64,000 nt of DNA, taken from the NCBI GenBank assembly GCA_009746045.1, contig RPFO01000022.1, forward strand, positions 5,228,504 through 5,292,503, in the 5' to 3' direction. The notes beneath the pieces are model-generated. The model had not been told where the DNA came from. It did no database searches and was given only the letters and a program-made list of their open reading frames with translations. The DNA comes from Mesostigma viride. Its lineage: Eukaryota > Streptophyta > Mesostigmatophyceae > Mesostigmatales > Mesostigmataceae. Of this stretch, positions 43,520 through 52,801 are shown one piece after another (position 1 is the stretch's first letter; each line of letters begins with the position of its first letter). A program made the position numbers and the translations under genes.

Positions 43520-44255
43520 TGTTGCACGGATGCAACATGCCATTTGTGGTATTAAATTATCCGTCCCGGTCGATCGGCGCCGACCGTAATCCGGCACCAG
43601 TGCCGAGGCCATAGTATAGTTGGCAGCCGAGGCAATCCGTGTCGAAGTAAGTGTAGAAGTTTTGCTGACGAACTTGGCCTTTGCGCCGTAGGCAGACCTA
43701 GCGCCTGAACGGGAGTTACGGGACAGCCAAGTGGCACTGCACATGCGTTATGATGGTGGTACCTACGGACATTTGGATATTTTCAGGAGAGGCCTCTAGC
43801 CGTACTGGTCTTTAATGTGTTCTAGACGGTTCGAGAAGCCCGTCCCCGCGGACCTCACGTCATGCCTGGTTGGCAGCGCCAGGCGCAGCCACCAACGGGG
43901 ACGAAGGGACAAAATAGGAAGGCACGAGCTATGCCAGCAATCCGGACCTTGTATCGTAATTTACCACGTTGCTCTACAGATTATTTACCATCGCTTAATC
44001 CTGGAGTGTAAATCTCCTGTGGGCTCGAGTGTGAATCCCTCGCCTACTGGGTGTAAGTCCTCCCGCATTGAGTGTTTTAATCTGTGTGGTAACATTGTAA
44101 TATACGAAACCGGTTTTCCGGGTTTGAGCTTATTCGTATTGTGTGACAAGTATTCTTAAGCCACCATCGTGCGCTGTGACGCATAGGAAGTCAAAGGTCT
44201 TTCGCATTCATTCTCAATCACTAAGGCGCTATTTTAAATAGCCATACGTGTTAAA
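43520..44255 (+). repeat. E6 5' LTR
   Basis: 736 bp direct repeat of 50291-51039, with one extra C before the primer site. Confidence 0.95.
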
Positions 44256-44256
44256 C

Positions 44257-44271
44257 TGGACTCGGAGGAAA
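44257..44271 (+). other. E6 primer-binding site
   Basis: TGGACTCGGAGGAAA one base past the LTR. The TGG start fits a tRNA 3' CCA end. The tRNA is not identified. Confidence 0.55.
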
Positions 44272-44938
44272 CTTTCCTAGTGGCCTCTATCCCGTCCCGT
44301 TTTTCTGTAATCTGATCCGGATCAGCAACGGAATTATATAAGGGCCGGAACCCTTACTAATTCCGCTTGCAGTAATTCATTGTGGGGGTCGGATCCCCAC
44401 AATCCTAACTGTCCATACCCGTTACCCATATTGCGGTTCCTGCACGCCCCAACCTGGCCTTGTCCGGTTGACCTAAGGGATTCGTCCGGAAACGAATCTC
44501 CTTATAATAATTGCGTGCTTTATACGGAAACGCTTTGTGGGTTGCGATTTCACGCATTATTTGGCGTCTTGGCCATTGCCTCACACCCTATATCTGGGAT
44601 ATATACTGTCAGCTCCGGCAAGCTGCAGCGGGAATATCTCACGTCCCTTAATTGACGTATTTTGGTGCTCGGTCCCCGTGACCCGGTTCGCGTGACAGTG
44701 CCCGAGAGGACGCTTCCACGGATCTATTCCAGCACCGGTCGTTCAAGGGACTGCGCTTCCAGCGGATTCGCATGGACAACCAGGTACATTGCAGGCTAAC
44801 AAGGAACATGCCCTACCCCCCTTGTTAGAGCATTGTGTAACCTGTTTGGAAGCTGTGGTGTGTGTGAGGATTATTATTAATTTATCATCCTGCCAAGACT
44901 AAAGGCACATTGTTTCACACTTTACCAGCCACCACGCG

Positions 44939-46813
44939 ATGGCTGACGGTATTGAGCGAGGGCGACGAGAGGCCCATCGCTTCTCTCCTGCCCCTTCCCT
45001 CGTGGCAGCACTCGAGGCGGCAGAGAGAGCTACCCAAAATCACTCACGCCCGAGTAGTGAGCGTGGCTCTAGGGGGTCATCCCCAGCACAAACCCCACGT
45101 TTGGGAGGGAATTCCTCGGCGGCTGCCGGCGCACCACCTGATAGCCCCGTAGTGAATCCCCTTAATGGACCACCAAGTGGAACATCCATCGCGGGATTGT
45201 CGGCGGGTCCGGCCCTTGGTGTAGGAGCCGGCGCGGGGGCGCAGGGGAATAATGTTACCCTGCACTACGGTAGGAGTGGGGCCCTGCCTACGGTGCTGCC
45301 GCAACCTACATTGGCCACTTGGCCCAGCAGCGCCCCGGCGCCACCCTTGTATGATAGCCGATCGCGGTCTCGCCGCGCTGCGAATCGGGCGTCCTATCAT
45401 GCGCCTGGACCCCTTGGGGCTAGCCCCTTCGGCCATGCCTCGCCAAATATGGCTGGGCAGGGCCAGGGCACCGCACGGACCGGTCGGTCTTCCTTCGGGG
45501 TCGCAGGGGAGGCGATTCCCCTCCCCAACTCAGCATACGACCGCCTGGCTCCGGGTGACCCACGAGCGCAGCACCCAGCGGCCACCGCCGCCCATCATTA
45601 TGCAAGCCGCGCCCACTACCCACATGGGTATGAGCACCCGGGTGAGGATGAGTGCAGCCCCCCGGCAGGTTACCCGCGTGGGCACACCTCGCAAGGTGTG
45701 GCCGGGCCCGGGAGACCCGCGAGTATCATGGGCCATCATGACGATGATACTCACAATGCAGGGCGACTACCACCGTTGCCCAAGCTGTCGGATATTCCCA
45801 AGTTTAAACCCGACTGCTCGTACCAAGAGTTTGAGGCTTGGGAGATTGCAGTGTCTCAGAAGATCGACATCTGGGAGACATACAATCGCAAGCTCTTGGA
45901 CGAGGATATCAAGGTCAAGCTGGTGTCCAGCGAGGCACTGGCTCCCGATGTGAGACAAGCTCTCCATTGCGAAAGCGCCCTGGCCAATGGCTTCCCCAGC
46001 AGCTTGGCTGAATTATTTCGGCGAGCACGGGCCAAGTACCTGCCACCCGACCAAGACAAGCTGGACCGGGAGGCTTTTGGGGCGTTCAAGCAGGGGAACC
46101 TGAGCTATCGGGAATATATGACCAAGTTCGAGCTTCTAGCTGGGCGGGTTGATGACCTGATGGGCCCAGAAGCCTTGGCAAGGTTCTATGAGGGCTTGCA
46201 ACCCGAATTCCGGGATGAGGTGAAGCGGAAATTCGCCCACCTCTCCTGGGCTCAATGGAACCTGCAGGACATCAAGACCTACCTAGCGGAGATAGCTCCC
46301 TTGGTGCAGCGGACCCCAAAACCCCGCGTGAATGCACTGGAACTCAATGAGCTGGGATTCGCCCCCGTGTGGGTGGATGAGCTACAGTGCGAGGTCCTGG
46401 ACATTAATGCCTTGGACACTTCCCGGATTCAGTGCTACCACTGCAACCGCGTGGGGCACATCAAACGCGAGTGCCCTGATCTCCCTCCGCTGGACCAGGC
46501 CCCGCCTGTGCAACGCAACAACTTCCAAGCGGCCTCCCCGCAAATGGCCTCGAGGCCACCACCGGCGCGAAATATGCGCACAGCTCCCAGTGCGGGTGAG
46601 CGTGCCCGACGCTTGCAACAAGCGCGCCAACAGCCCCGGCTGTACCAACAACCCAAGGCGCCCCCAAGCGCCTACCAGCAAGCTGGGCATGCCCTCAACC
46701 AACTGGATGCCGCAGACGCGGCCGAGCCTGATGATGGCTCTTCCGCGGCCGCATCCGGCCACCTGCGAGGCACACCGGTGGACGAGGGGCCTGCAGGAGA
46801 GGCGTTGGACTGA
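44939..46813 (+). CDS. gag: E6 Gag polyprotein
   Basis: 624 residues from ATG 44939 in good context (GCGATGG), about 680 bp past the LTR. The N-terminal 280 residues are Pro/Ser/Gly/Arg-rich and disordered. Residues about 285-460 form the capsid-like region of gypsy gag (FEAWEIAVSQKIDIW, SYREYMTKFELLAGRVDDL). The knuckle CYHCNRVGHIKREC (C-x2-C-x4-H-x4-C) is near residue 498, followed by a Gln/Pro-rich tail. The capsid region is related in layout to E1 and E2 gag (YxxYxTxFxxxAxRxDDL-type core). The ORF is intact. It assembles particles and packages RNA. Confidence 0.9.
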   Translation: MADGIERGRREAHRFSPAPSLVAALEAAERATQNHSRPSSERGSRGSSPAQTPRLGGNSSAAAGAPPDSPVVNPLNGPPSGTSIAGLSAGPALGVGAGAGAQGNNVTLHYGRSGALPTVLPQPTLATWPSSAPAPPLYDSRSRSRRAANRASYHAPGPLGASPFGHASPNMAGQGQGTARTGRSSFGVAGEAIPLPNSAYDRLAPGDPRAQHPAATAAHHYASRAHYPHGYEHPGEDECSPPAGYPRGHTSQGVAGPGRPASIMGHHDDDTHNAGRLPPLPKLSDIPKFKPDCSYQEFEAWEIAVSQKIDIWETYNRKLLDEDIKVKLVSSEALAPDVRQALHCESALANGFPSSLAELFRRARAKYLPPDQDKLDREAFGAFKQGNLSYREYMTKFELLAGRVDDLMGPEALARFYEGLQPEFRDEVKRKFAHLSWAQWNLQDIKTYLAEIAPLVQRTPKPRVNALELNELGFAPVWVDELQCEVLDINALDTSRIQCYHCNRVGHIKRECPDLPPLDQAPPVQRNNFQAASPQMASRPPPARNMRTAPSAGERARRLQQARQQPRLYQQPKAPPSAYQQAGHALNQLDAADAAEPDDGSSAAASGHLRGTPVDEGPAGEALD

Positions 46814-46872
46814 GAGGCCGGGAGGGCACTCCGGGCGACACCTTACCCGGCCATGAACAAGTCGCCCAAGTT

Positions 46873-49429
46873 TTGTTACCATGTAATGTGGTGACAGAGA
46901 CCCAGGAATGGCAAGCGGAGCCTAGCGAAGGCCCGCGGCAACTACTCCTCTTCACTGGAAGCCTACCAGACCCCCAGGGCTCTGGGCGTTGTTTGGAGGG
47001 CATCAAGGTCCTCATTGACAGTGGTGCGGCTACCACCTTCGTCAGTGAGGCCATAGTGCAGCGCCTGGGAGTAACCCCGACTCCCCATACCATTGCTCGG
47101 CGCGTGCGATACTCGGATGGCTACACTCAGCCATCCCCGGGCTATGTGGACTTGGCCCCTATCGTACAAGGCACCAGCGTGCCCATTCGCGCCACGGTCA
47201 TTCCCTTACAAGCGGCTGATATCATCCTAGGGATTGACTGGCTGCACATATCCAAGGTGACCGTCTCTTTTGGTACCATGGTTACCCACTTCCCAGATGG
47301 GTCATTCTGGTTACCTGAGCGGCAGTATGCGGCCAACGGCATGACCATCACCGATGACACGCCTGCCCTCAAGAGTGACCGTCGTCGCCTTGCGGACATT
47401 CTCATGTCCAAAAGGGAGTTCAAGCGGATGATGAGAGCCCGGCAGCCTCCTCCCGTTTACTCCATTCGTCTGGACGCCCTTGCCCACGCGCGCGGGCCCA
47501 GCGCCCAGCATGCACAGGCTGGAGTTTCGTTAAACTCGCTTGGCATGGACTTGTCGGAAGACGAGGTGAAACGACTCAACGCAGTGCTCGATCAGTATTC
47601 AGCCGTGTTTGAGGAGAAAACACCTACGTTTCCCCCGGCCAGACCGGTGCTCCACCGCATTCATTTGCAGGAGGGGCACCCACCTACCACCTCACCCATT
47701 TTTCGCATGGGGCCCGTGGAGTTGGCAGAGCTCAAGAAGATCTTGGTCGGCTTGTTGGAGGCCGGCTTGATCGAGCCCAGCAATAGCCCTTACAGCGCGG
47801 GCGTGTTGCTGGTGCCCAAACCCAATGGGAAGTGGCGTCTGGTTACGGATTATCGCAAACTCAATGCGATCACCGTGAAGTCCAAGTATCCCCTCCCCCG
47901 CATCGATGATATATTTAATAAGGTGGAGGGCGCAAGTACTTTACGGTGCTCGATTGTGCAGACGGTTTTTGGCAACTTCGGATCGCCCCCGAAGATTGCC
48001 ATAAAACAGCCTTTGCCACGCCTTTTGGCCATTACCAATTCCGCGTGGCGGCCATGGGCTTGTGTAACAGCCCTGCCTCTTTTCAGATGCTCATGAACCA
48101 CCTCTTTAGGTCGGTGATGGGCACTAGTCGGCTGCCCCAGGTCTCGGCAGACCTGCGCGACCCGACTATCCCGTGGGACCCGGGGACGCAGCCGTACAAA
48201 CGCACCTGCGTGGCCATCTACTTGGATGACATCCTCATTTTCTCTCGCACGTTCGAGGAGCACTTGGAGGATGTTGCCGCGGTTCTGCAGATCATGGCGG
48301 ATAATAAACTGTCCGCCCGCCGCAGCAAGGTAGAATCAGGCCGCAGCGTCCCCTTTTAGGCCACATTCTCTCGGACAAGGGCGTGTCCACGGACCCCGAT
48401 AAGGTCGCCGCCGTCCAACAGTGGCCTGTTCCCGCGAATGTTCGCGCCTTGCGCAGCTTCTTGGGCTTGGTATCGTATTATCGCCGCTTCATCCCGCGTT
48501 TCGCGACCATTGCGGCCCCGCTTACTCACCTCCTCAAGAAGGACGTACCGTGGGAATGGTCAGGCCTGTGTCAACAGGCCTTTGACCTGCTGAAGGCCAG
48601 GCTCGCCACTGCGCCTGTCCTCATCCTTCCGGATCCCACCAAGCCATTCGTGGTCAATAGCGATTCTAGCAAGGTTGCTATTGGCGGTGTGCTGCTCCAA
48701 GACCATGGTCTCGGTCTCCAACCGGTCGAGTATATCTCCCGGACGATGATCCCGGCCGAAAGAAATTACCCGGTCCATCAGCAAGAGTTGTTGGCCGTGG
48801 TGTACTGTTGCCATACTTGGCGGCACCATCTTCTGGGTGCTCAGTTCAACGTGGCCATGGCCGAACCCGACCCTGCGGACCCGTACCGCTTGATCATCCA
48901 GACCGACCATCGGCCCCTCACGCACTTGTTGACGCAGCCCACGCTTACGCCACGCCAAGCCCGTTGGCTTGAATATTTGGCACAGTTCGGTCCGTTCAAG
49001 ATCGAATATGTCAAGGGCCTTGACAACACGGTCCCTGACGCCCTGTCGCGTCGCCCCGACTATTGGTTTTATGAGGATCTTGACGTTTTGACCACGACGT
49101 TGATCCCCTCCCATGGTCCCGTCGCCCCCTTTGGCGACCGCTTGAGCGACCCGATGAGCCCCTTCCTCTTCTGTGGCGCCACAACCGTGGAGGTTGACAC
49201 TGTTGACCATTCCGTGCGCCTCGCCGGCAGCACCCCTGCACGTGAGGGCACGTGCGCAGCCGCAGGGGGGGGAAGGACTTCGGCCCCGTACAGCCACGTG
49301 GTGCCGGCGACAGGAGTTTACCCTCCAATGCAGCCCGTTGGAGAGGCATTCACGTTGGCAAAATACTGCAACAACGGTCGTCATCAGCTCGGACCTAGAG
49401 CGCCTCATCTCGCGCTTCACGGTCACTGA
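46873..49429 (+). pseudogene. pol: E6 protease - reverse transcriptase - RNase H, two frameshifts
   Basis: The first frame (46873-47940) carries the protease (VLIDSGAATTFVSEAI, then ADIILGIDWL) and the start of RT (KPNGKWRLVTDYRKLNAIT, YPLPRIDDIF). Near 47942 it shifts to a frame with VLDCADGFWQLRIAPED, FQFR-type sequence and the active site AIYLDDILIFS. Near 48358 it shifts again to a frame with the RT connection (LRSFLGLVSYYRRFIPRF) and RNase H (NSDSS, QQELLAVVY, TDHRPLTHLL) ending ALSRRPDYW. This is standard gypsy order. The last 110 residues match no integrase: no HHCC finger, no D-D-E. The copy cannot make an active polymerase. Confidence 0.9.
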
Positions 49430-49512
49430 GGACAAGGCAAATGAAGCCATAGCTGCCCGCCCTCAGAGCATGGCCACCTCACCGCTCTACCGCAAGAGCA
49501 CCTTCCCAGGTC

Positions 49513-49740
49513 GTGTCATGGCACCCGCCCCCTTGCATGGAGTTCAACCCCGAGACGGGCGAACCCGAGGATGAGGTGGAGGACATTGTAGCCCACCGCA
49601 ATCGAGGCCGCCGCCGCGAGTACCTCCTTAAGTGGAAGTTCTCCCAAACAGAGCTAGAGCACTCATGGGTAGCTGAGGCTGGACTCACGGGCTGTGCACG
49701 CTTGCTACAGGAGTATAAAGCCCGGGCAGGGTTGGCATAA
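49513..49740 (+). CDS. E6 chromodomain remnant
   Basis: 75 codons, opened here because the upstream part is in a different frame. EVEDIVAHRNRGRRREYLLKW followed by ELEHSWVAEAGL matches the chromodomain fold (beta strands, then Trp-containing helix start). In chromoviruses it forms the integrase C-terminus and steers insertion to marked chromatin. Here the integrase core is gone but the domain is kept, ending at TAA 49738-49740. It shows E6 derives from a chromovirus. Confidence 0.8.
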   Translation: MSWHPPPCMEFNPETGEPEDEVEDIVAHRNRGRRREYLLKWKFSQTELEHSWVAEAGLTGCARLLQEYKARAGLA

Positions 49741-49859
49741 TTCCGGCCCTTCTCCTACCTTTTGCGTAATGCTCCTTGCATGTGCATTGCCTTGATGCAG
49801 GCCGCCCCGCCCCAAGGGTCCATGGGCGAGTTATACGGTGCGGTATCGTTTGGACAGGA

Positions 49860-50159
49860 GGTTCGGTGTCCCACACCCGACACAAGTTCCTCGCCGCCTT
49901 CTTGAGCGTTTTCCCACTGGAGGCGCTGCGGGATGTCAACCTGGCCAAACGCCATGATGCACGCGCCGGCGAGCGGCAACTCACCTTCCAGCACGCCCTA
50001 GTCCAGGCCAATGGCCTGCCTCTTCCCGAGTCGGCTGAGGCCGCGCCGGCTGAGCGTGTCCACCGGCGTCAACGCCCGGCCGCACCTCTGCGCGGGCATG
50101 GCCGTGGGGGCCCCGCTCGTGGGGGTCACCGCCCGAGCCCTTACCGCCCGGCGCCGTAA
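49860..50159 (+). CDS. Possible extra ORF after the E6 chromodomain
   Basis: An open frame of about 100 codons without a clear start, between the chromodomain and the 3' LTR. It begins around HKFLAAFLSVFPLEALRDVN and turns Pro/Arg/Gly-rich. No recognised domain. It may be a chance frame in the 3' region or an accessory ORF. Confidence 0.25.
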   Translation, partial: GSVSHTRHKFLAAFLSVFPLEALRDVNLAKRHDARAGERQLTFQHALVQANGLPLPESAEAAPAERVHRRQRPAAPLRGHGRGGPARGGHRPSPYRPAP

Positions 50160-50275
50160 ACCATCGCCAACGGACGGTGACAATTGGCACGATAGATGCG
50201 TGCCCTGGAAGGGAACACTGACCATGTATACAGTCATTTATAAGTCCCGGCTACAGGAGTAGCCGCCTCTTTTGT

Positions 50276-50290
50276 TGGGGGGGGGAGGTG
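50276..50290 (+). other. E6 polypurine tract
   Basis: A run of nine or more G followed by AGGTG directly before the 3' LTR, the expected plus-strand primer. Confidence 0.8.
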
Positions 50291-51039
50291 TGTTGCACGG
50301 ATGCAACATGCCATTTGTGGTATTCAATTATCCGTCCCGGTCGATCGGCGCCGACCGTAATCCGGCACCAGTGCCGAGGCCATAGTATAGTTGGCAGCCG
50401 AGGCAATCCGTGTCGAAGTAAGTGTAGAAGTTTTGCTGACGAACTTGGCCTTTGCGCCGTAGGCAGTCTGACCTAGCGCCTGAACGGGAGTTACGGGACA
50501 GCCAAGTGGCACTGCACATGCGTTATGATGGTGGTACCTACGGACATTTGGATATTTTCAGGAGAGGCCTCTAGCCGTACTGGTCTTTAATGTGTTCTAG
50601 ACGGTTCGAGAAGCCCGTCCCCGCGGACCTCACGTCATGCCTGGTTGGCAGCGCCAGGCGCAGCCACCAACGGGGACGAAGGGACAAAATAGGAAGGCAC
50701 GAGCTATGCCAGCAATCCGGACCTTGTATCGTAACTTACCACGTTGCTCTACAGATTATTTACCATCGCTTAATCCTGGAGTGTAAATCTCCTGTGGGCT
50801 CGAGTGTGAATCCCTCGCATACTGGGTGTAAGTCTTCCCGCATTGAGTGTTTTAATCTGTGTGGTAACATTGTAATATTATTATACGAAACCGGTTTTCC
50901 GGGTTTGAGCTTATTCGTATTGTGTAACAAGTATTCTTAAGCCACCATCGTGCGCTGTGACGCATAGGAAGTCAAAGGTCTTTCGCATTCATTCTCAATC
51001 ACTAATAAGGCGCTATTTTAAATAGCCATACGTGTTAAA
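50291..51039 (+). repeat. E6 3' LTR
   Basis: 749 bp direct repeat of 43520-44255, followed by the target duplication TAGGC. Confidence 0.95.
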
Positions 51040-51044
51040 TAGGC

Positions 51045-51710
51045 CTACCCAGATTTCATGGGATGGGCCGACATAGGGTTGGGTGATGCTGGCTAGTTGT
51101 GCTTAGAGCGTAGATATTTTAGACTGTCCCTGGGTGCGAACACCATAAGTATTTAAACCCTGAACGTTCCAGGATATTATAGTAATTAAGTTGACTCATA
51201 AGTTAGTAGAAGGGGAGGGAGTGCAAAAGGATGCGAGCGTTAACGTGCGGCCTCTCGTTTATCCGCTTGAGAAAGGCTTTTGCCTTGTACCTCGAGGACG
51301 AGCATGCGCTTGCTCATCTTGTTGTAGCTTGAGGCCAAAACTGGAGTCCATGCTATTTTTCTCGCAGCCAGTGAGCGCTTGTAGGTCACCCTGGGGTTGT
51401 GCAAGCCGAAGGCGTTCCTCCCAGGATGGATCGGAGTTTTCCATCCGGTGCATGTAGTAGTAGGCGGTCATGCAAGCCGTATGACAACGAGGACAACAGG
51501 AGCAATAAAGAGTTAGATAACGAAAAAGGTGTACCATTCCAAGGGTTTGCTTGGGGGGAAGCCTGCATTGCACCATCCTTGTCCGCAATGTCAGGTTGGG
51601 TCCGTCTGTAGCGGGTGTCGGCTCATGGTGACTTCCGATCACCGAGGTATGCGAGAGCCTGGTCCTCCGCAGGATCGCATGGTTAAAGGGGTAAAGGGTG
51701 AGTAGAAGCA
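51045..51710 (-). pseudogene. LINE 5' part: endonuclease N-terminus and upstream region
   Basis: The continuation of the 39157-43514 LINE on the other side of E6. At about 51140-51180 the minus strand reads IISWNVQGLN, the N-terminal motif of APE-type endonucleases. It runs toward the insertion point with IWVGLQEHQF across the junction, where the Glu is the metal ligand. An in-frame stop lies near 51095. Further upstream (to about 51710) a Cys-rich stretch and MENSDPSWEERLRLAQPQ-type sequence may be the end of ORF1 or the linker. The 5' end is not defined. Confidence 0.75.
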
Positions 51711-51913
51711 GCACTACCAGGAAGCGTCCAGCTTCCTGAGCTGTTCTACTGCTATTCCAGGTCCATTGGTAGTGAGCCGTCGCGCTCTACTGTGTGCCTC
51801 TAGGCATCAGACGTACTTACGTCCTGTACGCCTTGCCAGCCGACATCACAGGTAGCGTGGCGGCTCAAGGACCCAATAAAAGTTGCTTTATATGGGTATC
51901 ATTAGACGCACCT

Positions 51914-51949
51914 CCGAGATTCCGAGATTCCGAGATTCCGAGATTCCGA
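51914..51949. repeat. GATTCCGA tandem repeat
   Basis: Four units of 8 bp (CCGAGATT phase), almost exact. Confidence 0.9.
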
Positions 51950-52226
51950 TGCTGTCGTTCACGGTGAATTTTCCCCGGGCTGTTCGGCCCTCATAATTAT
52001 AGTGAATTAGACCAACCCTACCGCACACCTGGCAAGCAACTCACCTGTTGTTGTTGTTGTTGAACTTGTTGTTGTTCCACCGCGCCACAGGCGCTTGGCC
52101 GCCCCCACCCACCGCCGGTGGCTTGCGCCACCTTTACCCTTGTCAACCCGTCGCCCCTCGGGTTGGGGACAACGCCTCCACCATCCGACGGCCCCAATCC
52201 CTCGCGTCGCGTCTATGTGGTTTGTC

Positions 52227-52312
52227 GGATACATCTGTGCGGTTTTTCGGCTACATCTGTGCGGATTTCGGCTACATCTGTGCGGATTTCGGCTACATCT
52301 GTGCGGTTCTCG
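52227..52312. repeat. 21-bp tandem repeat upstream of GT29
   Basis: Four units of about 21-22 bp containing TACATCTGTGCGG, 490-575 bp before the gene start. Confidence 0.9.
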
Positions 52313-52400
52313 GGTGTACCTGTCCGTCCGTCCGTCAGATTCACCCATCTGACGGTCGTAAAACGTTGGGAGAGTAAATGGGTGGGAGAGATGAGCATTC

Positions 52401-52428
52401 TTGTTGTTGTTGTTGTTGTTGTTGTTGT
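52401..52428. repeat. GTT microsatellite
   Basis: About nine TTG units. Confidence 0.95.
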
Positions 52429-52801
52429 GTCCCACGCCGCACATGGGCAGCAGAGAATCTATAGTGGCCGAGGGTCAACTCACCTGACAAGACACGAACT
52501 GACGCGCACCGTACCTATAATATTTTTGTAACCGGTGTCTCCCCGCGCGGCACGTGGCAGGCAAAGTGCGGCTGCCACGCTGCGCACCGAGTGCGCACCA
52601 ACGGGAGCAACGGCCTACGGGCCACGCATGAAACGTGCGTAGACAACGTTCGTTGGTCGATGTTTGGTGGCCTGGCAATGGCCGGACGACATTTGCCTGC
52701 CTGAAAAGAGCTCGGCCGGCAGTCATTGCACACTGCTCAGTGCCCACACCGCCGGCGCGGGAATAAACTCAACTCGACTCAACTCAACACCGTCGGCAAA
52801 T

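Larger units (their letters stand above)
43520..51039 (+). mobile_element. E6: Ty3/gypsy chromovirus, integrase deleted, inserted in the LINE
   Basis: LTRs at 43520-44255 and 50291-51039 start TGTTGCAC and end GTGTTAAA. The duplication TAGGC is at 43515-43519 and 51040-51044, and the LINE frame reads through when the element is removed. Sense is plus: primer site TGGACTCGGAGG at 44257, gag, protease-RT-RNase H with two frameshifts, no integrase core, a chromodomain, then a G-run purine tract at 50276-50290. The 3' end AA instead of CA is unusual. LTRs differ by small indels, so it is older than E4 and E5. Confidence 0.95.
51715..52801. other. Region upstream of the GT29 gene, rich in simple repeats
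   Basis: This holds a GATTCCGA repeat (51914-51949), GTT runs (52047-52063 and 52401-52428) and a 21-bp tandem repeat (52227-52312). A long Asn/Thr-rich frame on the minus strand (52007-52444) is a by-product of these repeats. The promoter of the gene must lie here, but I see no clear TATA box. Confidence 0.6.

Noticed and set aside
52007-52444. Minus-strand Asn/Thr-rich frame with a repeated PHRCSRN motif
   Set aside because: It is produced by GTT runs and the 21-bp tandem repeat. All frames through such repeats stay open, and no domain or splice support is seen.
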